Below are positions 7,918 to 14,858 of a stretch of 52,322 nt of DNA, in pieces (the first letter of the stretch is position 1; each line of letters begins with the position of its first letter). The notes beneath the pieces were generated by a model, which saw nothing but the letters and a program-made list of their open reading frames with translations, did not search any database and was not told the DNA's origin. Origin of the DNA: an uncultured Clostridia bacterium (lineage in GTDB: Bacteria > Bacillota > Clostridia > Lachnospirales > Bianqueaceae); contig CALWPV010000123.1 of the NCBI GenBank assembly GCA_944383515.1, positions 1-52,322 of the forward strand. Reading direction: 5' to 3'. The position numbers and the translations under genes were made by a program.

Positions 7918-8547
7918 TTAGCATTTTCTGGGAGGAAGCGGAGGCGGTACGGGGCGAGAGGCAGCGGCGTGGCGAGGGCGACGCGGCGGCAGATCAGGAA
8001 CATATAAAAGCTTAGGAGGCAGGGTGGGAAATTGCCTGCTGGCAACGCCGCTTTTGTGCCACTGCTCCATATCGCCGTTAGCCATGCTGTCGTAGCGGGT
8101 GACCACCGGGTCGTGAATCATGTCGTGCACCAATTTATCTACCACCGTTGTTAAAGAGCTGGTAAACGGAATCCAGTTGTCTATGCAGGCAACCCCGCTG
8201 CGGAACACATTAGGGCTGGCTAAAAAGTGATCGGGCGCGTAATAGGCATAAACAGATTTGAGCGGATAGCCGGGGTAGCAGATAATATGGACGCTCATGC
8301 CCCGGCATTCTTTCGGCGCTTTGTCGTTTAAAGAAGTAAGGTAATGCGAGGGGGCATTGACAGTTACCACAAGGTGCAGCGCTTCGCCCGGCTCGGCGTG
8401 GATTTTTTGAATGGTGACATAGCGGGCGTTGTAGCGGCGCTGCAGATCAAGGTAATCGTTTTCCAGCGCTTCTAGGTAGTCATTTTCAGAAATAGAAGCC
8501 ATGCGGCTGGCGCCGGTTTCGTCTTGATACGTAACAGAATAAGTCAT
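7918..8547 (-). CDS. E2-like (UBC fold) conjugating enzyme
   Basis: This is a 209-residue protein. Residues about 45-150 follow the UBC order: a beta-rich core, YPGYPLKSVYAYY (compare the YPxxPP of E2s), SPNVFRSGVACIDNW with the predicted catalytic Cys121 (compare HPNI...GxxCLD), and the helix VVDKLVHDMIHDP. A tail after residue 175 is proline-arginine rich and ends PPPLPPRKC. E2 enzymes take the Ubl from E1 as a thioester and pass it to a target. The start at 8547 is preferred over 8571 because GGAGG precedes it by 7 bases; the upstream ATG lacks one and overlaps the E1 stop. Confidence 0.88.
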   Translation of the reverse strand: MTYSVTYQDETGASRMASISENDYLEALENDYLDLQRRYNARYVTIQKIHAEPGEALHLVVTVNAPSHYLTSLNDKAPKECRGMSVHIICYPGYPLKSVYAYYAPDHFLASPNVFRSGVACIDNWIPFTSSLTTVVDKLVHDMIHDPVVTRYDSMANGDMEQWHKSGVASRQFPTLPPKLLYVPDLPPRRPRHAAASRPVPPPLPPRKC

Positions 8548-8570
8548 AATAACCTCCATTTCATTTTCCA

Positions 8571-9845
8571 TTAGCAGGATAACTTTTGAATCTGGCGCAT
8601 TTGACAGTGATCTTCGTCAAGGGCAAAGAAGGTGGTTTTTATTTTGTCTCGGTCTAACAAGTCGAACGCGCCTTGGCGCTCGATCACTTCTATATGCGCG
8701 CCCAAAGGGTAGCCTAGGTCAAAGAGCGTCATGTCTTGTATGGCGTCTTCGCAGGAAGGGGTGAACGCATATAAAAGCGTGCGAGGCAGATCACTGGTAA
8801 GGTAGGGCTGTTTGCCATGGAGATTGCATTCGAGGCAAAGCAGATGGTGAGGGAAGGTTCGCCCGGCATGTTTCAGTACGCGTATGGGTTTGCCGCAGGC
8901 GCGGCAATACTCGGTAACAATAAAGCAAGAATGCAGTACTTCTTTATAATGCAGGCGGTGCACCGAAAGCTCAAAGTCTGTTGTGCCCAGCTGCTCACTG
9001 ATTTGCTGCATCGCTTCACGCAGGCTAACTGTTAGTACGCTGCCGCGCAGCCAGCGCAAATGCGCGGGGGGCTGAATAGCGCAGCCGGGGCAGTTACGTT
9101 TGGGAAGAGGGTGAGAAACACGAAGCTCTAACCCGGGGTATGCCGTATAGGTAAGGCGGCGGTTCATAGCGCCCGGAGCGCCGGTAACATAGCCGCGGTA
9201 TTGCTCGGTGCTAAGGTGAGCGGCCAAAGAGCTGGCGCGCGCTGAAGTGCGAACGATAGGAGCGAGGCCGTCGTTTTGACGAATAGGAGCGCTGGTGCAG
9301 GAAGTGCGTACGGCGCTGTCTTTCAGCCAGCTTTCGTCCATGAGGCAGCGAAGACAAAATTCAGTGTTGTCCAGCATGACGCTCTGCGCCATTTCGCCGT
9401 ACGTACCGTCCATAATCAGTAAGGGACGGCGCTCCGGAGGAAGCTGCCGAATGAGTTCGTTTAGTAATACCTTAGCCGCAAAATTGTCCAGAGCGGCAAA
9501 GACTACGTCGTAATCGGCAAAAGCTTCTGGTCCTAGCAGGCAGAGATCGCTGTCTATGCCATGGGAGGTACAGCCTTGATCCAGAAAGGGTTTTACACGT
9601 TCTGACACGCAAACGGCCTTGTTACGGCCGGCGTCTTCCGGCGTGCGGATCAGGGAGCTGTGTTTGGCGGCATTTTCAAGGGTTAAAACGTCAAAGTCAA
9701 CGGCATCGGGCGAGGCGCCCATTTTGGCAAGCTGCTCTATAAGGTAGGAGCCTACGGCTCCGCAACCAACTACGCAGACGCGCCGATTATGAAATAAAGG
9801 GCGGTCGGTCATTAGTTTATCTGGATTATATAAAACAGAATTCAT
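8571..9845 (-). CDS. E1-like (ThiF/UBA) Ubl-activating enzyme
   Basis: This 424-residue protein carries the Rossmann ATP site GCGAVGS (27-33), the Arg/Lys pair near 74-76, and ALDN (118-121). Structural zinc pairs CLRC (164-167) and CPGC (252-255) are present. VRTSCTSAP (179-187) resembles the CT-type active-cysteine region of E1 enzymes, with Cys183 the likely thioester residue. The C-terminal third is extra, with a second set of CxxC pairs (314/317 and 337/340), and ends in Cys. It should adenylate the Ubl C-terminus and pass it to the E2 encoded next. Its length exceeds ThiF or MoeB (about 250). Confidence 0.9.
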   Translation of the reverse strand: MNSVLYNPDKLMTDRPLFHNRRVCVVGCGAVGSYLIEQLAKMGASPDAVDFDVLTLENAAKHSSLIRTPEDAGRNKAVCVSERVKPFLDQGCTSHGIDSDLCLLGPEAFADYDVVFAALDNFAAKVLLNELIRQLPPERRPLLIMDGTYGEMAQSVMLDNTEFCLRCLMDESWLKDSAVRTSCTSAPIRQNDGLAPIVRTSARASSLAAHLSTEQYRGYVTGAPGAMNRRLTYTAYPGLELRVSHPLPKRNCPGCAIQPPAHLRWLRGSVLTVSLREAMQQISEQLGTTDFELSVHRLHYKEVLHSCFIVTEYCRACGKPIRVLKHAGRTFPHHLLCLECNLHGKQPYLTSDLPRTLLYAFTPSCEDAIQDMTLFDLGYPLGAHIEVIERQGAFDLLDRDKIKTTFFALDEDHCQMRQIQKLSC

Positions 9846-9886
9846 AGCAATGAGTGTCCTTTAAGTAATGCTTTTGTATGCAAAAG

Positions 9887-10249
9887 TTAGAGTGGTTTGC
9901 CATTGGTTTTAAACCAGTGGCCGTGGGAACAGTGATACAGGTTTTGCGCGCTGTCAAAGAAAATTTTTTGTGGCGCGTGAGGTAAATTGCGCTGCTTGTC
10001 AAAGGGACAGCAGGGAAATTGTAAAGGGGAAAGGCCGCGGGGCCCTGGCGAGCCTTCCGCGGCTCTGTTTGCCTGCGCGGGGCGGTTTCGCGGCGGCAGT
10101 GGCGGAGGCTCCGGGCCGGGAAAGCGTCGTGGCGGCAGCGGCGGCGGACCCTGGTGAATGCGGGCCCTTCGCTTTTTACGTTTGGAACGGGCCGCCGCGA
10201 TACCATAAATCAATAGCCCCAATAGAATCAGAGAGCCCAGAGTCTCCAT
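9887..10249 (-). CDS. Small membrane-anchored protein with PPPLPPR repeats and a Cys/His tail
   Basis: This is a 120-residue protein. One transmembrane segment covers about residues 4-20, followed at once by a dense Lys/Arg patch, which predicts a cytoplasmic C-terminus. Two copies of PPPLPPR occur near 36-53, and a tail carries CCPFD and YHCSHGHW, which could bind metal. The same LPPRR-type motif occurs in the E2 and JAB proteins. It may tether the Ubl machinery to the membrane. I do not know a matching family. GGAGG lies 8 bases before the start. Confidence 0.75.
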   Translation of the reverse strand: METLGSLILLGLLIYGIAAARSKRKKRRARIHQGPPPLPPRRFPGPEPPPLPPRNRPAQANRAAEGSPGPRGLSPLQFPCCPFDKQRNLPHAPQKIFFDSAQNLYHCSHGHWFKTNGKPL

Positions 10250-10267
10250 AGTCGTAACCTCCTGCGT

Positions 10268-10567
10268 TTATGCTACGCATCCGTCATCGGTAACGAGCAG
10301 TACGTCGCCGTCTTGCAGGCCCAGGCCTGTCACCGTTTCATTTAAATCTGAGGTGGAGTCTCCTGTGCGCTTATTGTCAAAAACAATTTTTGCTGCGTTA
10401 GGATTGATACCTACATCCAGCGCATATTCGTCTAAAAGCTGGCGCATAGTATTATTGCCGTCTACAGAAACCTGGGGCACACTGGTTTGGGTAGACTTGT
10501 TCATCAGTTCAATAGTAATGCAGTTTTTGGCTGTGGCTAATGCATTGTCAATAGAATAATCAGTCAT
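10268..10567 (-). CDS. Ubiquitin-like beta-grasp protein (Ubl)
   Basis: This 99-residue protein follows the ubiquitin order: strand ITIELMN, helix TMRQLLDEYALDVGI, strand KIVFDNKRTGD, then the turn and last strand GLGLQDGDVLLV. It ends DDGCVA. No GlyGly is present, so either the final CVA is trimmed to expose Gly96 or a different C-terminus is used. A JAB and a transglutaminase-like peptidase in the same operon could do the trimming. It is presumably the protein activated by the E1 and carried by the E2. AAAGGAG precedes the ATG. Confidence 0.85.
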   Translation of the reverse strand: MTDYSIDNALATAKNCITIELMNKSTQTSVPQVSVDGNNTMRQLLDEYALDVGINPNAAKIVFDNKRTGDSTSDLNETVTGLGLQDGDVLLVTDDGCVA

Positions 10568-10593
10568 GGGTTATGTCTCCTTTGCGTTTTTTA

Positions 10594-10863
10594 TTATGCG
10601 TTTTCTTGGTCACTGTCGTGCCGATCGTACGGAGCTTTGCCGTAGTCATTAGGATTATTGTAGTAATAGTGGTCATAGTGTCCGTTGCCGTCGCCGCGTG
10701 CCCAGACGTCGATGCGGTCTTCTCTTTCACGAATCAGTTCTCCATTGGGGCCTTCATAAGCGAAAATGCCCTGGCCGGCGTCAAGAATGTCTTCTTCTAA
10801 AGAGCGGTCGGCGTAACGAGACGTGTCGTATGTACCGTTAAATTTGCCATCCCATTTACTCAT
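10594..10863 (-). CDS. Small hydrophilic Asp/Tyr/His-rich protein at the head of the Ubl module
   Basis: This 89-residue protein matches no family I know. It is very polar. The middle reads IFAYEGPNGELIREREDRIDVW, a likely beta-hairpin. The tail is a low-complexity run rich in Asp, His, Tyr and Asn (GHYDHYYYNNPNDYGKAPY) that could be disordered or metal-binding. The start at 10863 is chosen because GGAGG is 8 bases away; the ATG at 10869 is too close to it. Its position just before the Ubl gene, and first after a terminator, suggests a core component such as a substrate or adaptor. Confidence 0.7.
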   Translation of the reverse strand: MSKWDGKFNGTYDTSRYADRSLEEDILDAGQGIFAYEGPNGELIREREDRIDVWARGDGNGHYDHYYYNNPNDYGKAPYDRHDSDQENA

Positions 10864-10894
10864 GGTCATGTCCTCCTTTAGGATTGAATGGATT

Positions 10895-10908
10895 TAACCA
10901 AGTGGTTA
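10895..10908. promoter_or_regulatory. Short palindrome in the leader of the Ubl module
   Basis: TAACCAAGTGGTTA has perfect 6-base arms around AG. It lies 32-45 bases upstream of the first gene of the Ubl section, between the internal terminator and the ribosome-binding site. It could be an operator. I could not find convincing -35 and -10 boxes beside it. Confidence 0.35.
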
Positions 10909-10951
10909 TATTTTTGTATACGGGCGGCAGCGGAAAATCTCCACGTATAGC

Positions 10952-11022
10952 GTAAAAAAATAAAAAAAATACCGGGAAACAGAGTTTAACCTTTTTTTGA
11001 GGGTAAAAACTCTATTTCCCGG
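10952..11022 (-). terminator. Intrinsic terminator inside the ubiquitin-like cluster
   Basis: The arms at 10972-10987 and 11007-11022 (CCGGGAAA and TTTCCCGG at the outer ends, AGAGTTT and AAACTCT inside) form a stem of about 16 pairs with one mismatch. On the minus strand it is followed by two T-runs (10953-10971). It lies downstream of the gene ending at 11058. It would end, or attenuate, transcription of the head section and leave the Ubl section partly independent. T-rich sequence on the other side could make it bidirectional. Confidence 0.8.
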
Positions 11023-11057
11023 CATCTTTTTACTAATTTGGGGGGAGCCGCAACGGC

Positions 11058-11438
11058 TTATTGGCCCTTGTGGGCCCTGTCGTAATCCTGCTTTCGCTTT
11101 ATTTCTCGTAACAGGTATTTGAGCTCATAGGCTTTAACAAGCTCCAGTTCCGTGCCTTCTTCTAGTAGGGTCAGGTGCTCTTCGTCCTGCTTTGCCGATA
11201 CTCTGGCGTAGACAGGCTCGGCAATATTCTCCTCTGGAAGCAGGTGGTAATAGGTGGTTCCGCGAATGAGAAAGGCATGCAAAGCCAAATAATCGGTGTT
11301 GTTGATTGTTACAATATCTAGCTCTATGGTTTCGTCGGTATCGTCTTCAAACAGAGAAGTTATTTGTTCATAGAAATACCGCACCTGAGGGTTGGAAGCA
11401 AGAAAAGCCTCCATTTGTTCATTGAATGAATCTGCCAT
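11058..11438 (-). CDS. Small acidic protein, DUF1292/YrzB-like
   Basis: This is a 126-residue acidic protein. After a helical start, residues about 35-105 show paired beta-strands (TIELDIVTINNTDYLALHA, TYYHLLPEE, VYARVS) and an EELELVKAYELKYLL-like end. This resembles the DUF1292 (YrzB) family, whose function is unknown. I am not certain of the match. It is the last gene before the internal terminator, and a clear GGAGG precedes the start. Confidence 0.5.
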   Translation of the reverse strand: MADSFNEQMEAFLASNPQVRYFYEQITSLFEDDTDETIELDIVTINNTDYLALHAFLIRGTTYYHLLPEENIAEPVYARVSAKQDEEHLTLLEEGTELELVKAYELKYLLREIKRKQDYDRAHKGQ

Positions 11439-11456
11439 AGTCGGTTCCTCCGTTTT

Positions 11457-12158
11457 TTAGGGGGATTTTTCGGTGGTGTCTTCCGGTATAGGCCGGTCGG
11501 TAATAGAAGAGAGGGGAATAAAAAATTTTTTAGGGTAGGCGAGCATAATGGCGCGCAGCTCAGACGGAGTTAAATAAGAAGAAAAATCCGTTAAGGCAGC
11601 CTGGTACAGCAGCCATTCGTCCCACTGCCCCATTTCGTGCATCAGTTCTTCGGCGGAAGCCCGGCTGCGCGGCATGCGGGCCAGGTAAGAAGTTAAATAG
11701 TCTTCAAAATCGTCGTCTAAAAAAAGGGTAAAAACTTCTGCTAAACTATGAAAGCGCGGCTTAGTTTTGAGCCAGTCTGGAAAAGTAGGAATGGCCGCGG
11801 TTAGCTGATCGGAGATATCTTCCATAAGGCCATAGCTGCTTTTCTTAATTTTATGGTGTCGAAGCAAAAAATAGTGTACAAGCAGGTTTTCCGTATCGGG
11901 GGTATGCAGAGAAACGCCCCACCGCGACTGGATACGGGAAGCATCGACAAGCGGGAGGTTTTTCATGAGGGCGTCGGCAATTTGCCAGTCTTTATCGGTT
12001 CCTAAACAGAAGGCAAAAGTAAGAGCCGCATTCACCAGCGCGGCGGAGTTGCCCCGGCGAACTTCGGGGGTAATCAGGCGAAGGGCGCGTAACGGGGAAT
12101 GGGCCGCCACCTCCATATTCTGCATCCACAAGGGCCACAGAGACGCAGGCGTATTCAA
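11457..12158 (-). CDS. Helical protein of unknown function in the cluster head
   Basis: This is a 233-residue protein, mostly helical, with no signal peptide or membrane segment and no motif I recognise. The start is a TTG at 12158 with a strong GGAGGG 8 bases upstream; the next ATG in frame (codon 12) has no such signal. The neighbours are the TPR-like gene (12-base gap) and the DUF1292-like gene. A helical repeat or adaptor fold is possible, but this is inference from composition only. Confidence 0.65.
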   Translation of the reverse strand: MNTPASLWPLWMQNMEVAAHSPLRALRLITPEVRRGNSAALVNAALTFAFCLGTDKDWQIADALMKNLPLVDASRIQSRWGVSLHTPDTENLLVHYFLLRHHKIKKSSYGLMEDISDQLTAAIPTFPDWLKTKPRFHSLAEVFTLFLDDDFEDYLTSYLARMPRSRASAEELMHEMGQWDEWLLYQAALTDFSSYLTPSELRAIMLAYPKKFFIPLSSITDRPIPEDTTEKSP

Positions 12159-12170
12159 TAGGCTCCCTCC

Positions 12171-13208
12171 TTACTCACTCACGTACTCGTATAAGAGTTC
12201 ATACGAGGGATCCACGGCAATGCCGGTTTTATTGACCAAGGTGTTGGTTTTCGTACGGATTACTTCGGTATAGCTACTTTGGGTTTTTTGGAATTTAGCA
12301 AGAGCAATGTTGAAATCGGAATAAATGCTACGAACGGCTTCTTCGTCCAAGTGCAGATCCGTTTCTACTTGCTGAGCGAGCGCAATTTTACAGAGCGCGT
12401 TCAAATAATAAACATAGCCTTCATTCACGCTGGCCTGTGTCTGGTTAGCGTCGTGAATGGCGCGCTGCACCGCGGCAGCGGCTTCGCTATACAGACCGCG
12501 CTCAAACAAAATATCCGCGTAGCGGAGCGCGCATTTGGGCGCGATGCGAACGTTTTCCAGCGCCAGCCTTAGCACGGCGGCTTCCTGATCCGGTAGGTTC
12601 AGCATGCGGTATACATTGGACTCGGAGCGGTAAGGCTCTTCGGTATACGGAAACTGCTTGCGAAAATCGGTAGCAATCGATACTAATTCTTGCTCCTTGG
12701 CGTCTAGCTCTTTGGCAGAGTCACTGCGGTCCATTAAAAATAGCAGGTACTCCATTAAAAAGGCAAAGCCACGCCAGGTCCAGCGGCGGCGGGGAATTTT
12801 GAGAAGGGTTTTATAGTATTTTTTGCATGCGTCTAGCTGATTGCAGCGCGTACCGTACTGTAAATAGTCGGCCAGCAAATCTACATTTTTCGGAAACAGG
12901 CGCAGCCCGCAGTCCAGCACGGTGCAGGCGTAAACGTATTCGTTTCGCTGCGCCAATACGACGGAAAAATTGTGAAAGTCGTTAGCGTCGCCCGGTTGTT
13001 GCGGCTGCGCCGCAAATTGCTGAATCAGTTCGTATAAATCTTGCCGGGAGTCATCGTCTTCTGTTACATAAATGTAGTGCAATAGGGTTTGCGCTTTGGC
13101 GCAGGCACTGCTTACCGGCAGCATAATGGCGGAAGATGTCTGCTGCGGCTGTTCTTCGGTGAAGGTATCTTCTTCTGGGGTAATCATAATTTCTTGTTCG
13201 CTACTCAT
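12171..13208 (-). CDS. TPR-like helical repeat protein
   Basis: This 345-residue protein has helix pairs spaced like TPR units, for example YACTVLDCGLRLFPKNVDLL, ALRYADILFERGLYSEAAAA and DLYELIQQFAAQP. The first 30 residues are acidic and probably disordered. TPR proteins act as adaptors. The start overlaps the TraG-A stop by 8 bases, so the two are co-translated and may bind each other. AAGGAG lies 7 bases before the ATG. Confidence 0.6.
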   Translation of the reverse strand: MSSEQEIMITPEEDTFTEEQPQQTSSAIMLPVSSACAKAQTLLHYIYVTEDDDSRQDLYELIQQFAAQPQQPGDANDFHNFSVVLAQRNEYVYACTVLDCGLRLFPKNVDLLADYLQYGTRCNQLDACKKYYKTLLKIPRRRWTWRGFAFLMEYLLFLMDRSDSAKELDAKEQELVSIATDFRKQFPYTEEPYRSESNVYRMLNLPDQEAAVLRLALENVRIAPKCALRYADILFERGLYSEAAAAVQRAIHDANQTQASVNEGYVYYLNALCKIALAQQVETDLHLDEEAVRSIYSDFNIALAKFQKTQSSYTEVIRTKTNTLVNKTGIAVDPSYELLYEYVSE

Positions 13209-14847
13209 GGGATTCTCCTTGTTGGTTAAGATGCTCTAAGCGCTGCCGGTACGCTTCTTTTTCCAGTTCTATAATGCGGGCATTAACACTGCGCATAACC
13301 GTATTCAGATCGGCTGGTTTGTTTGGCGCAGACGTGGGGGCGGGTCGGTTGGCGGTAAAGGGGCTGCCTTCTTTGTACGGATTGGGAGGCAAGGCAGGGG
13401 TGTATTTTTTCGTAATGTCTTCGCGCAGCGCGAAGGTTAGCTTTTCGCGCGGTAAGCGGTTATGCTGCTTGTGGTCTAATAGAATATAACTGCGGTCGCC
13501 GAATTTGTCGATATCCAGCATATTGACTTTGGCAGGCTTTAGCCGCCCGGCTAATACCAGCGCTTCGCGGCGCTCTTTGCTCAAATGCTGCAAGTCATAT
13601 ACGCTAATGTTAGGCATATGGTTTTTCTGCGTTCCGCAAAGATCCGAAAGCTCATGCAGCAGGCTGAGTTCACGGCTGGTAAAGAAAATCCAGTTATTGC
13701 AGTTGGAAATAATGGTTTCAGCTTCTTCCGCATAGCGCTGCTTTAGCGAAGACTGGCTTTGCACCACCAATAAAAAGCGAATATCGCGGCTGCGCGCGGC
13801 GCTGATCATGGAGGGCATGTCAGCGATTTTGGGAAGCGACGAAAATTCGTCTAGAATATAGTTAATCCGGTTTGCCACTTTGTTTTCTTGGGTTTGCGAA
13901 GCGAGATAGATAATATATTCGTAGCTTTCCTTAATAAACATAGACACCAGGCGGTGATAGCTGGTTTTTTCGTCGGGGGTAATTAAAAAAACGGCCGTTT
14001 TGCTTTTGCCAATATCGGCAATGTCGAAGTCGTGGTTGGCAAGCATGTCTAACAAAGCCGGCTGAATCATGAAGGCTCTCATTTTCTGGTCGAACACGCT
14101 GAGAATACTGTTCATGGTATCGCGGGGGGCGTACACGCTGCCCGACAGGCTCGCGGCGGCCAGCTCGTCTTCGGAGGCATATTTCCACAGCGTGGTGTTT
14201 TGCGGCAGTTTATCGCTGGAAAAAAGCATGCGGCGCAAGGTTAGCAGGTTGCCGATATTGACCGCGTTTTCAGGAGCGTTGTGGTCTTTGCAGTAGCGAA
14301 AGAGCAGCTGAATGAGGCCGTATAGCAAATCGGAGGCCGAGAAGTCCCAGAAGGGATCGTCGGTGGAACGGTCGCTCACCATTAGGTTGTTGGCAATGTC
14401 ATTGATAAATTCCGCGGATTTATCGAGGTTTCCCTGCATGTAGAACTGGTAGGGAATGTGAAGCGGATTCCAGGCATTGCCCACGCGAGGGTCGCGGAAA
14501 TTGATCTCTACAATGGTATATCCCTGTTTTTTTAAATCGCCGGCATGGCGGGCAAACAGTTCTCCCTTCGGGTCGTTAATAATCATGGATTCATTGGCGT
14601 ACCCAAGCACCTTAATACCGGGCGATACAATAGAGCGGGTTTTGAGCGAGCCGGTTGAGCCATATACCAGCGTGTGGGTATCGCCGGCATCGATGTAGAG
14701 CCGCCGGGTCTCGGCGTCATAGTAAATGGGAACGCCGCCATGGAATTTGGCTCCCTGAGCCGGAGAAAACTGGCGGGTATTGAGGTCGAAATAGGGGTAT
14801 GTTTTTTTGAGTTTATCCGGGGTTTCAAAGCCGGGAATGGTTTGCAT
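13201..14847 (-). CDS. VirD4/TraG-type ATPase with an altered P-loop (TraG-A)
   Basis: This 548-residue protein is a paralogue of TraG-B. Its Walker A region reads GSTGSLKT (63-70): the Gly before the invariant Lys is Leu, as the codons show directly (TCG CTC AAA ACC). DPKGE is at 92-96 and Walker B is intact (ILDEF, 331-335), followed by SAARSRDIRFLLVVQSQSSL. No N-terminal membrane helices are present. The C-terminal 100 residues are linker and coiled-coil. GGAGG precedes the start by 6 bases. With TraG-B it may form a mixed ring in which only one subunit type is fully active. Confidence 0.88.
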   Translation of the reverse strand: MQTIPGFETPDKLKKTYPYFDLNTRQFSPAQGAKFHGGVPIYYDAETRRLYIDAGDTHTLVYGSTGSLKTRSIVSPGIKVLGYANESMIINDPKGELFARHAGDLKKQGYTIVEINFRDPRVGNAWNPLHIPYQFYMQGNLDKSAEFINDIANNLMVSDRSTDDPFWDFSASDLLYGLIQLLFRYCKDHNAPENAVNIGNLLTLRRMLFSSDKLPQNTTLWKYASEDELAAASLSGSVYAPRDTMNSILSVFDQKMRAFMIQPALLDMLANHDFDIADIGKSKTAVFLITPDEKTSYHRLVSMFIKESYEYIIYLASQTQENKVANRINYILDEFSSLPKIADMPSMISAARSRDIRFLLVVQSQSSLKQRYAEEAETIISNCNNWIFFTSRELSLLHELSDLCGTQKNHMPNISVYDLQHLSKERREALVLAGRLKPAKVNMLDIDKFGDRSYILLDHKQHNRLPREKLTFALREDITKKYTPALPPNPYKEGSPFTANRPAPTSAPNKPADLNTVMRSVNARIIELEKEAYRQRLEHLNQQGESHE

Positions 14848-14858
14848 GGCGTACCTCC

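Noticed and set aside
9826-10206. 126-codon minus-strand ORF overlapping the small membrane protein
   Set aside because: It is in another frame of the same strand, has no ribosome-binding site, and is Arg/Pro-rich in the way typical of frame shadows.
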